A DNA stretch of 38,248 nt, taken from NCBI RefSeq assembly GCF_900104395.1, contig NZ_FMXX01000027.1; one strand, given 5' to 3'. A model generated the notes under the pieces. That model did not search any database, had not been told where the DNA came from, and saw nothing but the letters and a program-made list of their open reading frames with translations. The first letter of the stretch is position 1, and each line of letters begins with the position of its first letter. This stretch comes from Fusobacterium_C necrophorum. Lineage in GTDB: Bacteria; Fusobacteriota; Fusobacteriia; Fusobacteriales; Fusobacteriaceae. A program made the position numbers and the translations under genes. Of this stretch, positions 15,725 through 23,239 are shown one piece after another.

Positions 15725-17638
15725 ATGGAAAGTTATCGTAGTATATCTATTCGAGAAATTAGTGAAGCGATGAATTTAACGGTATTAAACGAAGGAAACT
15801 TAGATTTGAGAGTATTTCGCCCCAATATCTATCAAGTAGGCTATGAGTTGACTGGATTTTTGGCAACGGGAAGTGAAGAGTTGACAGATTATATCAATGT
15901 CTATGGGCAGGAGGAATCCTACTATTTGGAAAAATTACCCTCTGCGAGGAAAGAAGAAATTGTCTCCAAGTATTTTTCCTTGCCTTTTCCGGCTTTGATC
16001 ATTTCTTCTGCCGCGATTGTATCCGAAGAAGTGCTGGCTATTGCAAAAAAATATAATAAGAACGTTTTACGAAGTCAATATCTGATCATTCAAACGATCC
16101 GGGAATTGAAGTTTTATTTATTGCGTCAACTTTGGACAGAAGAAGTATACAAAGACTACGCACTTATGGAAATTCATGGAATTGGAGTACTTTTGGCGGG
16201 ATATGAGGATGCTAAGATTGGTTCCATGATTGAATTGGTGGGACGAGGGCACCGATTGATTACGGATAAGAATGTACTCATTCGTCGATTGGGTGAAAAT
16301 GATGTCGAAGGGATGAATATGTTGGAGAAAACGACGGAAAAAGATCACTTCTTTATTGAAAACCATAGAGGGAGAAAAATTGATGTTACCAGTCATTTTG
16401 GGGTAAAATCCACTCGAAAAAAGAAGAAAATCAATATTGTAATTTACTTAGAGGAATGGGATGAAAAGAAGTTCTATGATCGTTTGGGTTTAGACGTTGA
16501 ATATGAGATTTTTGTAGAAGAAAAAATACAAAAAATTACACTTCCTGTGAGAAAAGGACGAAATTTAGCAGTTATTATAGAAACGGCTGCCTTGAATTAT
16601 CGTTTACGACGAATGGGATTGAATTCTGCAGAGTATTTTCTCTCACAATCTCAGAAAGTGATCAAGGAGAATCAAGAAAAAAGGGGATTAAAAATGGGAA
16701 ATAAAACGATGGTAATGTCGGTGCGAAAACTGAAGAATGAATTTGATTTGAAAGTTATTTATGGAGAAGATTTGATCGATAGCACCTATGTGGAGACTAC
16801 CAATGTATTTCGACCTTCTCTTGCTTTAGCAGGACACTATGAATTATATCAAAATTTAGAAAATAGAGGAGTTCAAGTTTTTTCTCCGGTAGAATTTAAA
16901 TTTTTGGAAAGTTTGAGTGAGGAAGATCGAATTGATAATTTAAAAAGATATTTGAGCTATGATTTTCCCATGATTGTCTTGACGACTGGCTTACATGCTC
17001 CGGAATATTTTATGAGATTGGTCAAGGAAAGCAAACATATTTTATGTCGTTCTCCTTTCCGAAAACCCTCTCAATTGATTGCGAACTTTAATAATTACTT
17101 GGAAACATATTTTGCTCCCACTCTTTCTCTACACGGTGTGTTTGTTGAATTATATGGGTTTGGAGTTCTTTTATTGGGGAAGAGTGGAATTGGAAAAAGT
17201 GAAACGGCTTTGGAGTTGATTCATAGAGGACATCGCTTGGTAGCAGATGACTTTGTAAAATTTTCAGAAAGTCCGACGGGGGATATTATCGGAAAATCTG
17301 CGAGAATACCATATTTTATGGAAATTCGAGGGCTTGGAATTATTGATATTAAAACTCTTTATGGAATGGGAGCCGTTCGTATTGCTAAAAGATTGGATTT
17401 AATCATTGAATTAAAGGAGCAGGATGAAGACAGTTACATCACTTCTGTAGGGGATCAAGTAGAAAAGCAGGAAATTTTGGGAAAATCTTTTCAAAAAGAG
17501 ACCATTTATATTTCTTCAGGGAGAAATGCTGCTGTTATGGTAGAAATTTTAGTCATGAATACGATGGCGAAAATTTTAGGTTATAATGCGGAAAAATCTT
17601 TTGATCTTGGAATGAAGCAATTAAATAGTGAAGATTAA
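15725..17638 (+). CDS. hprK: tandem HPr kinase/phosphorylase with degenerate first copy
   Basis: 637 aa, twice the usual 310. Residues 1-323 and 324-637 are two HprK-like copies. The second keeps the working parts: His470 in SLHGVFVELYG, Walker A GKSGIGKS at 485-492, RGHRLVADD with D508/D509, and the HprK signature EIRGLGIIDIKTLYG. The first aligns closely around RGHRL but has GYEDAKIGS where the P-loop should be, DK instead of DD, and Asp at the catalytic His position. It is probably non-catalytic. HprK phosphorylates Ser46 of HPr for carbon catabolite control. An ATG at 16694 with AAGGGGA seven bases upstream could start a stand-alone second copy. A ptsG gene lies about 1.3 kb downstream. 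Confidence 0.93.
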   Translation: MESYRSISIREISEAMNLTVLNEGNLDLRVFRPNIYQVGYELTGFLATGSEELTDYINVYGQEESYYLEKLPSARKEEIVSKYFSLPFPALIISSAAIVSEEVLAIAKKYNKNVLRSQYLIIQTIRELKFYLLRQLWTEEVYKDYALMEIHGIGVLLAGYEDAKIGSMIELVGRGHRLITDKNVLIRRLGENDVEGMNMLEKTTEKDHFFIENHRGRKIDVTSHFGVKSTRKKKKINIVIYLEEWDEKKFYDRLGLDVEYEIFVEEKIQKITLPVRKGRNLAVIIETAALNYRLRRMGLNSAEYFLSQSQKVIKENQEKRGLKMGNKTMVMSVRKLKNEFDLKVIYGEDLIDSTYVETTNVFRPSLALAGHYELYQNLENRGVQVFSPVEFKFLESLSEEDRIDNLKRYLSYDFPMIVLTTGLHAPEYFMRLVKESKHILCRSPFRKPSQLIANFNNYLETYFAPTLSLHGVFVELYGFGVLLLGKSGIGKSETALELIHRGHRLVADDFVKFSESPTGDIIGKSARIPYFMEIRGLGIIDIKTLYGMGAVRIAKRLDLIIELKEQDEDSYITSVGDQVEKQEILGKSFQKETIYISSGRNAAVMVEILVMNTMAKILGYNAEKSFDLGMKQLNSED

Positions 17639-17751
17639 AGTTGAGATTATATATTTTGGGGAGATACAAGGAAAAAGAAAATTGTTGGCAAAGAAAAGGC
17701 GAAATAGTAGACTTAGAATTTCATAGAAGCAATCATCGAAGAATAAGACAT

Positions 17752-17789
17752 AAAAAAAGAGACTGCTTTGGGATACAGTCTCTTTTTTT
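17752..17789. terminator. bidirectional terminator after hprK and the minus-strand RNA
   Basis: A 14-bp perfect stem pairs AAAAAAAGAGACTG (17752-17765) with CAGTCTCTTTTTTT (17776-17789) around a 10-nt loop. The T and A runs make it work in both directions: for hprK on the + strand and for the small RNA on the - strand. Confidence 0.92.
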
Positions 17790-17860
17790 AAGAAAGGATT
17801 AGGCTTCGAAAGCCCGATTGTATGGTGTGGCCTAAGGGTTTCAGGCTCAAACCCTTAAGC
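17752..17860 (-). ncRNA. candidate small RNA, about 109 nt
   Basis: A complete transcription unit is visible on the minus strand without an ORF: a strong promoter (17867-17895), a start near 17860, and a strong terminator at 17789-17752. The RNA would fold a 9-bp hairpin (TAAGGGTTT with AAACCCTTA, 17833-17857, 7-nt loop) and a short 5-bp hairpin (GGCTT/AAGCC, 17802-17814). About 17 nt between the two hairpins look unpaired (ACACCATACAATC and flanks) and could serve as a target-pairing region. It lacks the marks of SRP RNA, tmRNA or RNase P, and does not show the end-to-end pairing of 6S RNA. Family unknown; the existence of a transcript is inferred. Confidence 0.68.
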
Positions 17861-17866
17861 AACTTA

Positions 17867-17895
17867 ATACTACCACATAATTATTTGTTTGTCAA
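17867..17895 (-). promoter_or_regulatory. strong sigma-70 promoter of the minus-strand small RNA
   Basis: On the minus strand: TTGACA (17890-17895), exactly 17 nt, TAGTAT (17867-17872). A- and T-rich tracts just upstream (17896-17915) resemble an UP element. No minus-strand ORF follows within reach, which points to an RNA gene. Confidence 0.8.
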
Positions 17896-17954
17896 TATAT
17901 TTTTTTCAAAAATTAAAAGAAAGTAATAAAGTTCAGAATTAGGGGGAGTTTAAG

Positions 17955-18827
17955 GTGTCAAATCAAAGATATAAAGTTTTATTATTTATGACAGCAGCTA
18001 TTTGGGGAGGGGGATTTCCCATCACAAAAATAGCATTAAATTATGGAGCCAGTCCAAATGCCATTTTAGCAGTTCGTTTTCTTTCCGCTTCTGCTCTCCT
18101 ATTCTTATATCTTTGTTATAAGAAGGAGAAAATAGAGAAGTCGGAAATTACATTGGGTCTATTTACAGGGAGTTTATTAAGTGTAGGATTTTCTTTACAG
18201 ACAGTGGGATTATCTTATACGACGGCTTCTAAAAATGCTTTTTTAACAGGAACTTATGTTGTTTTAACTCCTTTTTTTGCATGGCTTTTTACCAGAAAGA
18301 TGCCGAGAAAACAGATTTATCTTTCCTGTTTTTTATCTTTGACGGGTATTTTTTTACTCTCTTGGAGTGGCGAAAATTTTTCCATGCAGTTTGGGGATAT
18401 TCTGAGTTTGCTTTGTGCCATATTCTATGCAATACAAATCAGTTATATGAGTTCTCGAATTGGAAATAAAAATCCTCTTCATGTCAATTTTTTTCAAATG
18501 TTGTCTGCGGGGATTTTAACTCTGATTTATAATATTCTATTGGAAGAGGGAAGTGTTTTTTCCTTTCCGGAAAATGAGGTACAATTTTTTTCGGTTGCTT
18601 TTCTGGTTATTTTTAATACTCTCCTTGCATATTCTGCCCAGACAGTGGCTCAAAAATATGTAGAATCCGGTTTGGTCTGTTTAATTTTATCCACGGAGAT
18701 TTTATTTGGAGCCTTTATTTCTTTCTTGTTTTTAGGGGAAATTTTAAGTTTTCAAAGTTTGCTCGGCGGTTTTTTGATGTTTTTGTCTATTTTTTTAGCA
18801 GAATTTGACTGGAAGAAGAAAAAGTGA
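17955..18827 (+). CDS. DMT-superfamily (EamA) metabolite transporter
   Basis: 290 aa with ten predicted membrane helices formed by two EamA repeats (roughly residues 5-135 and 145-287). AIWGGGFPITKIAL at the N-terminus is the typical EamA opening, and the second repeat ends in a conserved STEILFGAFISFLFLGE segment. Members export amino acids or other small metabolites; the substrate cannot be read from sequence. The start is GTG at 17955 with AGGGGGAG seven bases upstream. The gene stands alone between the small-RNA promoter region and ptsG. Confidence 0.9.
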   Translation: MSNQRYKVLLFMTAAIWGGGFPITKIALNYGASPNAILAVRFLSASALLFLYLCYKKEKIEKSEITLGLFTGSLLSVGFSLQTVGLSYTTASKNAFLTGTYVVLTPFFAWLFTRKMPRKQIYLSCFLSLTGIFLLSWSGENFSMQFGDILSLLCAIFYAIQISYMSSRIGNKNPLHVNFFQMLSAGILTLIYNILLEEGSVFSFPENEVQFFSVAFLVIFNTLLAYSAQTVAQKYVESGLVCLILSTEILFGAFISFLFLGEILSFQSLLGGFLMFLSIFLAEFDWKKKK

Positions 18828-18860
18828 TAAAGAATCAACCATAAAATAGATATGGAATAA

Positions 18861-18878
18861 TCATTTGTCATGAAATGA
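18861..18878. promoter_or_regulatory. palindrome upstream of ptsG, possible operator
   Basis: TCATTT (18861-18866) and AAATGA (18873-18878) form an inverted repeat around GTCATG, ending 11 nt before the ptsG -35 box. There is no T tract, so it is not a terminator. It does not match the CcpA cre pattern. A regulator site is an inference from position and symmetry. Confidence 0.4.
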
Positions 18879-18889
18879 AAAGAATGCTA

Positions 18890-18918
18890 TTGCCATTTTC
18901 CTCTTTTTTCAATACAAT
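18890..18918 (+). promoter_or_regulatory. sigma-70 promoter for ptsG
   Basis: TTGCCA (18890-18895), a 17-nt pyrimidine-rich spacer and TACAAT (18913-18918), about 40 nt before the ATG. Confidence 0.8.
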
Positions 18919-18957
18919 GAGATAAAAAAATAAAATATTTATTGAGAGGAGAGGACA

Positions 18958-20442
18958 ATGAAGTTATTTTCAGAAGTACAAAAAATAGGAAAAGCTTTGA
19001 TGACACCTATCGCTATTTTACCAGCAGCAGGGTTATTACTAGCTTTTGGAAACAAATTAAGTTTACCGATTATGGAGCAGGCAGGACAAATTATTTTTTC
19101 CAACCTTCCTTTGTTGTTTGCCATTGGAGCAGCGATTGGTTTGGTAGGTGGAGATGGAGTTGCTGGATTGGCAGCGATTGTTGCTATTTTGATTATGAAC
19201 ACTACCATGGGCTTGGTCGCAGGAGCGGCACAGGGTCTTGCCAATGGAGATCCTTCTTTTGCTATGGTTATGGGGGTTCCTACTTTGCAGACAGGAGTAT
19301 TTGGAGGACTCATTGCAGGAATTATTGCGGCGATTTGTTATAATAAATTCTATAAGACGGAATTACCTGCCTTTTTAGGATTCTTTGCAGGGAAGAGATT
19401 GGTTCCCATCATGACTGCTGTTGTGGCCTTTCTTGTTGGACTAGTCATGCCTTGGATCTGGCAACCGGTGCAACATGGGCTGGCTGCCTTGAGTTACTTA
19501 GCAAATGAAACCAATACGAATGTATCTACTTTTATTTTTGGAGTCATAGAAAGAGCCTTGATTCCTTTCGGCCTACATCATATATTCTATGCACCGTTTT
19601 GGTATCAATTTGGAGAATATACAACGAAAGCCGGAGAAATTATCAATGGAGATCAGGCGATTTGGTTTGCGATGTTAAAAGATGGGATTTATAATTTCTC
19701 AGTAGCGAGTTATCAAGGTGCCGGAAAATTCCTGACAGGAAAATTTGTATTTATGATGTTTGGACTTCCGGCAGCCGCTTTGGCGATGTATCAGGAATCT
19801 CGTCCGGAAAATCGAAAGTTGGTGGGAGGAATTTTATTCTCAGCCGCTTTGACATCTTTTTTAACGGGAATTACAGAGCCGATTGAATTTACTTTTATTT
19901 TTGTAGCACCGGTGTTGTATGCAATTCATTGTGTGTTTGCAGGACTTTCTTTCATGTTGATGAATATGTTGGGAGTTCGTATCGGAATGACATTCTCAGG
20001 GGGATTTATTGATTATGTTGTCTTTGGTGTTCTACCGGGAACGAGCGGATTTGAAACAAGATGGTATTTTGTGATCCTTGTAGGAGCCATTATTTCTGTT
20101 ATTTACTATTTTGGATTCCGCTTCTTCATTCGAAAATTTAATTTGGCAACTCCGGGAAGAGAAGCTGCCGTGGAAGTCAAAGAAAAAAAAGAGGTGGCAG
20201 AAGATCAATTGGCAAGCGGAGTATTGGATGCTCTAGGAGGAACAGAGAATTTATTGTCTTTGGATGCTTGCATTACAAGATTACGAGTAGAAGTGAAGGA
20301 TACTGGTAAGGTAGAGGACAATGTTTTAAAATCTTTAGGAGCGACTGGAGTTTTAAAAGTAGGAGAACACGGAGTACAGGCTATCTTTGGGGCAAAAGCT
20401 CAGTTTATTTGCAATGATTTGAAAAAAATGACCGGAATCTAG
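18958..20442 (+). CDS. ptsG: PTS glucose-type EIICB component
   Basis: 494 aa. An EIIC membrane domain (about residues 1-390) is joined to a cytoplasmic EIIB domain (about 415-494). LMTPIAILPAAGLLLAFG and GITEPIEFTFIFVAP are typical of the glucose/N-acetylglucosamine EIIC family. The phosphorylated Cys is C438 in LDACITRLRVEV. No EIIA domain is fused, so a separate EIIA is needed. Glucose or GlcNAc are both possible substrates; the length and IICB order fit PtsG best. It has its own promoter and terminator and lies near the HPr kinase that would tune PTS flux. Confidence 0.88.
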   Translation: MKLFSEVQKIGKALMTPIAILPAAGLLLAFGNKLSLPIMEQAGQIIFSNLPLLFAIGAAIGLVGGDGVAGLAAIVAILIMNTTMGLVAGAAQGLANGDPSFAMVMGVPTLQTGVFGGLIAGIIAAICYNKFYKTELPAFLGFFAGKRLVPIMTAVVAFLVGLVMPWIWQPVQHGLAALSYLANETNTNVSTFIFGVIERALIPFGLHHIFYAPFWYQFGEYTTKAGEIINGDQAIWFAMLKDGIYNFSVASYQGAGKFLTGKFVFMMFGLPAAALAMYQESRPENRKLVGGILFSAALTSFLTGITEPIEFTFIFVAPVLYAIHCVFAGLSFMLMNMLGVRIGMTFSGGFIDYVVFGVLPGTSGFETRWYFVILVGAIISVIYYFGFRFFIRKFNLATPGREAAVEVKEKKEVAEDQLASGVLDALGGTENLLSLDACITRLRVEVKDTGKVEDNVLKSLGATGVLKVGEHGVQAIFGAKAQFICNDLKKMTGI

Positions 20443-20467
20443 GAGAATATGGTTTTTATCGTAGCAG

Positions 20468-20500
20468 AAAGAGATGGAGAAAATCTGTCTCTTTTTTTCT
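20468..20500 (+). terminator. Rho-independent terminator after ptsG
   Basis: AAAGAGAT (20468-20475) pairs with GTCTCTTT (20487-20494) with one G-U pair, running into TTTTTCTT. The loop is 11 nt. Confidence 0.75.
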
Positions 20501-20564
20501 TGCTTTTTCCTTGAAAACAGGTAAAATATAATAGATAAGGATATGGAAGCAAAGGAGGAAAACT

Positions 20565-21647
20565 ATGATCAAAAACTCTTTTTATTTGGAAGTCAATCGT
20601 GATGCAATTCTTCATAATATAGAAGTATTGAGAAAATGGAAAAAGAAAGACATCATTCCTGTGATAAAAGCAAATGCTTACGGGCATGGGGCGATTGAAA
20701 TGGCAAAAACTTGTATTCAAGCTGGAATCACACAGGTGGCAGTTGCACGTTATGAAGAAGCGAGACATATTTTAGAAGATTCTTATTTTCAAAGGTTATC
20801 CGAGACAGTTCCTTTTCAAATCTTAGTTTTTGAAAGTATGGGAGATGATTCCGTTATCAAGGCATTTCCGAGAATCGATATGGCCATTAACTCTTTGGAA
20901 GACCTGCAAGAGGCATTGGAACATGGAATTTCTCCTAAAAGAATGCATGTGAAAATAGACTTATCCTTTGGGAGAAATGGAATTGAAGAGAAAGATTTTA
21001 AATATTTGATCCGGGAAATACAAGAAAAAAATATCTTTTTGAAAGGAATTTTTTCTCATTTATTTGCCTCTTCTTATGAAGACGGATTACTATGTATTGA
21101 AATCTTTTCTACTTTGCTTTCTCAAATAGGAAGGGAACATTTTGAAAGAATTCACTTGCAAAACAGTGCTTCCGCTTACAATTATGACTGTGATATGGTA
21201 ACAGATATTCGAGTGGGAATGTTAAATTATGGTTTGCAAGAACCCGGTTATTTTCACGAGGATTTACAACAGGCTTTTTCTTTAAAAGGACGAGTAGACA
21301 GTATTCGTGCGGGGAAAGATATGAAGTATTTGGCTTATGAAAGAAAAGAAGAACTTGGAGTGGAAGAAGCCAAATGGATAGCGAAAATAAAAATTGGTTA
21401 TGCGGACGGTTTTGGAAAACAAAATGAAAATACGAATTGCTTGATTCATAGAAAGGAATATCGAATTGTAGAGATAACTATGGATAACAGTTTCTTAGAG
21501 GTAGATGAGAGAGTGAAAGTGGGAGATGAAGTTATTTTGTTTTACAATGTAGCGAAAGTGAAACAAGAAACAGGGAAACAAGTTTATGAACATTTAACAG
21601 GATTGACAGAGAGGCTTCCTAGGAAGTGGATAGGAGAAATGAAGTGA
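20565..21647 (+). CDS. alr: alanine racemase
   Basis: 360 aa, PLP enzyme making D-alanine for peptidoglycan. The PLP-binding Lys is K35 in VIKANAYGHG. HLQNSASA and DIRVGMLNYG match the barrel-domain motifs, and the second catalytic base is Tyr279 in KIGYADGFG. The usual MDQ motif reads MDN. AAAGGAGG lies before the ATG, and a TATAAT at 20527-20532 may be its -10 box, though I found no good -35. The stop overlaps the next start (GTGA), tying it to the lipid carrier gene downstream. Confidence 0.93.
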   Translation: MIKNSFYLEVNRDAILHNIEVLRKWKKKDIIPVIKANAYGHGAIEMAKTCIQAGITQVAVARYEEARHILEDSYFQRLSETVPFQILVFESMGDDSVIKAFPRIDMAINSLEDLQEALEHGISPKRMHVKIDLSFGRNGIEEKDFKYLIREIQEKNIFLKGIFSHLFASSYEDGLLCIEIFSTLLSQIGREHFERIHLQNSASAYNYDCDMVTDIRVGMLNYGLQEPGYFHEDLQQAFSLKGRVDSIRAGKDMKYLAYERKEELGVEEAKWIAKIKIGYADGFGKQNENTNCLIHRKEYRIVEITMDNSFLEVDERVKVGDEVILFYNVAKVKQETGKQVYEHLTGLTERLPRKWIGEMK

Positions 21648-22387
21648 TAGGAAACATAATAAAGGGATTGGCTATTGGCGTGGCGAATATTATTCCAGGG
21701 GTTTCTGGAGGAACGGTTGCAGTTTTATTGGGAATTTATGAAAAACTTACGGATGCCATTGGGAATTTTTTCTTAGCAAATTTTCAAAAGAAGAGAGAAT
21801 ATTTTCTTTTTTTATTACAAATTATGCTAGGGGTAATCTTAGGAATTTTATTATTTGCTAAGTTGATTGAATGGAGTATTCAGAAGTATCCAAACGTGAC
21901 AGCAAGTTTTTTTAGCCTTTGTATTCTCCCTTCTTTGTTTTATATGATCAAGCCTTATCGGAAAACAAAAAAAAATCTTTTCCTTTTTTTCTTGGGGACT
22001 TTGTTTTTAGGAATTTTTATGTTTTTGAGTGTTTGTTTTCAAAAAAAAACAGGAGCAGGGACGACTCCTGTGACTATGATTTCCTTTGCTTATGGAATAA
22101 AATTATTTTTTTGTGGTCTACTTGCCGGTGCTGCTATGATTATCCCGGGAATATCCGGTTCTTTACTATTGTTGGTCTTCGGAGAATACTATCACATTCT
22201 TTCCTTCCTTTTACAGGTGAGAATTTTGCCTCTTGTCTACTTGGCAGTGGGGGTTGCTTTAGGTCTGGTTCTTTTCTCCAAAGGGATTCATTGGCTCTTA
22301 CAGAGAGAAGAAGAAAAAACCATGTTTTTTATTGCAGGGATTGTTTTCATGTCTATTTTTCAGATTTGGACAAGTTTGTTGAGCTAA
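21644..22387 (+). CDS. DUF368 membrane protein, PopT-type undecaprenyl-phosphate translocase
   Basis: 247 aa from the GTG at 21644, which overlaps the alr stop; AGGAG is at 21631-21635. About eight membrane segments. Two copies of the family's re-entrant motif are visible: ANIIPGVSGGTVAVLLG near residue 15 and MIIPGISGSLLLLVFGEY in the second half, consistent with an inverted-repeat transporter fold. DUF368 proteins (PopT) have been shown to recycle the C55-phosphate lipid carrier across the membrane for cell-wall synthesis. Coupling to alr fits that role. The last 35 bases overlap the opposing gene. Confidence 0.85.
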   Translation: MIGNIIKGLAIGVANIIPGVSGGTVAVLLGIYEKLTDAIGNFFLANFQKKREYFLFLLQIMLGVILGILLFAKLIEWSIQKYPNVTASFFSLCILPSLFYMIKPYRKTKKNLFLFFLGTLFLGIFMFLSVCFQKKTGAGTTPVTMISFAYGIKLFFCGLLAGAAMIIPGISGSLLLLVFGEYYHILSFLLQVRILPLVYLAVGVALGLVLFSKGIHWLLQREEEKTMFFIAGIVFMSIFQIWTSLLS

Positions 22388-23069
22388 CTTTGTAAAAACC
22401 GTATTTTTGAAAAATTTTCATAGACTTTTCAGAAGAAAGAAAGTCTATGAATTTTTTTTGTTCTTCGTTTTTTTCTTCATAGATTTTGATTGCATATAGG
22501 GTATTGTATTTATCTTTTGGAAGTTCAAGTACCAAAAGGCTATTTTTGATAAAGTGAGCATCTGCCAAGGAGAGAATTGCAAAATCCTCTTCTCCTAAGT
22601 CTACACTTTCCATAGATAGAATTCCCCTTGGTTGATAGGTAATAGATCGTTTAAAATCTGTCCATAAATTTTCATCTTTTAAAAGAGTGACAACATTTTT
22701 TCCTGTTGTATTCATATCCGGATCCGGAATGCTGATGGAGGCATGTTCCAATTGTCGCAAAGAATTGATTTTTCGAACTCCGATTACCACAAGAGGTGTT
22801 TGCAAAATAGGCTTTTTGAATTCCTCATTCCAAGAGTCTACGATATGGATTCCTATTTTAGGAAGAGTTTCCATTTCTCTTGAATGATATTCAAAAACTT
22901 CAATTATTTCGCGGTTTCCTTCTCGACAATAGGCTGCTATAATTTCAGGAATAACGTGATGCAATTCATAGGGAATGGAAAGTGAAATTTTCGTCTCTTG
23001 TTTCAGCTGACATTTGGATAGGAGTAAAAAAGCCAAGAGAATAACAAGACTAAATAGAAATCGTTTCAT
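22353..23069 (-). CDS. ModA-like periplasmic binding protein, probable lipoprotein
   Basis: 238 aa. A hydrophobic signal ends in FLLLSKC (Cys20), a lipobox-like site with an unusual Lys before the Cys. The remainder resembles the molybdate/ModA group of solute-binding proteins: a segment like PLVVIGVRKINSLRQLEHASISIPDPDMNTTG, then a second lobe. The first-lobe opening of classic ModA is weak, so the ligand is uncertain. No modB or modC is nearby, so it would depend on a distant permease or have another role. AGGAGGT (23077-23083) precedes the ATG. Its 3' end overlaps the DUF368 gene tail to tail by 35 bp. Confidence 0.7.
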   Translation of the reverse strand: MKRFLFSLVILLAFLLLSKCQLKQETKISLSIPYELHHVIPEIIAAYCREGNREIIEVFEYHSREMETLPKIGIHIVDSWNEEFKKPILQTPLVVIGVRKINSLRQLEHASISIPDPDMNTTGKNVVTLLKDENLWTDFKRSITYQPRGILSMESVDLGEEDFAILSLADAHFIKNSLLVLELPKDKYNTLYAIKIYEEKNEEQKKFIDFLSSEKSMKIFQKYGFYKVSSTNLSKSEK

Positions 23070-23098
23070 GGGAAGGACCTCCTAAGTATATTTGTTTT

Positions 23099-23107
23099 AT
23101 TGTATCA
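23099..23107 (-). promoter_or_regulatory. extended -10 promoter for the ModA-like gene
   Basis: On the minus strand, TGATACAAT gives the TGn extension plus TACAAT, about 30 nt before the ATG. No strong -35 box at 17 nt. Confidence 0.55.
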
Positions 23108-23144
23108 TAATTTTTGAAAAAAAGGAAAAAATTAAAAAATACAA

Positions 23145-23163
23145 TTTTGTAACTATTACAAAA
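23145..23163. promoter_or_regulatory. perfect palindrome upstream of dps, candidate operator
   Basis: TTTTGTAA (23145-23152) and TTACAAAA (23156-23163) are perfect 8-base inverted arms around CTA, five bases before the dps -35 box and between two divergent promoters. Dps genes are often under Fur/PerR-type control, but this does not match the PerR consensus well. The regulator is unknown. Confidence 0.55.
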
Positions 23164-23168
23164 AAATA

Positions 23169-23197
23169 TTGACAAAAATTATAAACTATGTTATGAT
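23169..23197 (+). promoter_or_regulatory. sigma-70 promoter for dps
   Basis: TTGACA (23169-23174), a 17-nt spacer and TATGAT (23192-23197), about 42 nt before the ATG. Confidence 0.85.
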
Positions 23198-23239
23198 ATT
23201 CTCATAAGGAATAGATTTTAATTTTAAGGAGGAAGAAAT

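Noticed and set aside
17641..17802. 53-codon TTG frame after hprK
   Set aside because: It runs through the hprK terminator hairpin and has no ribosome site; kept only as part of a low-interest remnant note.
17790..17900. Plus-strand riboswitch for the DMT transporter
   Set aside because: The strong promoter and terminator in this interval are oriented on the minus strand, and no plus-strand expression platform precedes the GTG at 17955.
18942..19343. 133-aa open frame on the plus strand overlapping ptsG
   Set aside because: Out-of-frame shadow of ptsG, Cys/Tyr-rich with no family features; ptsG is clearly the real gene.
20527..20532. TATAAT box before alr
   Set aside because: Good -10 hexamer but no usable -35 or TGn extension, so not listed as a promoter.
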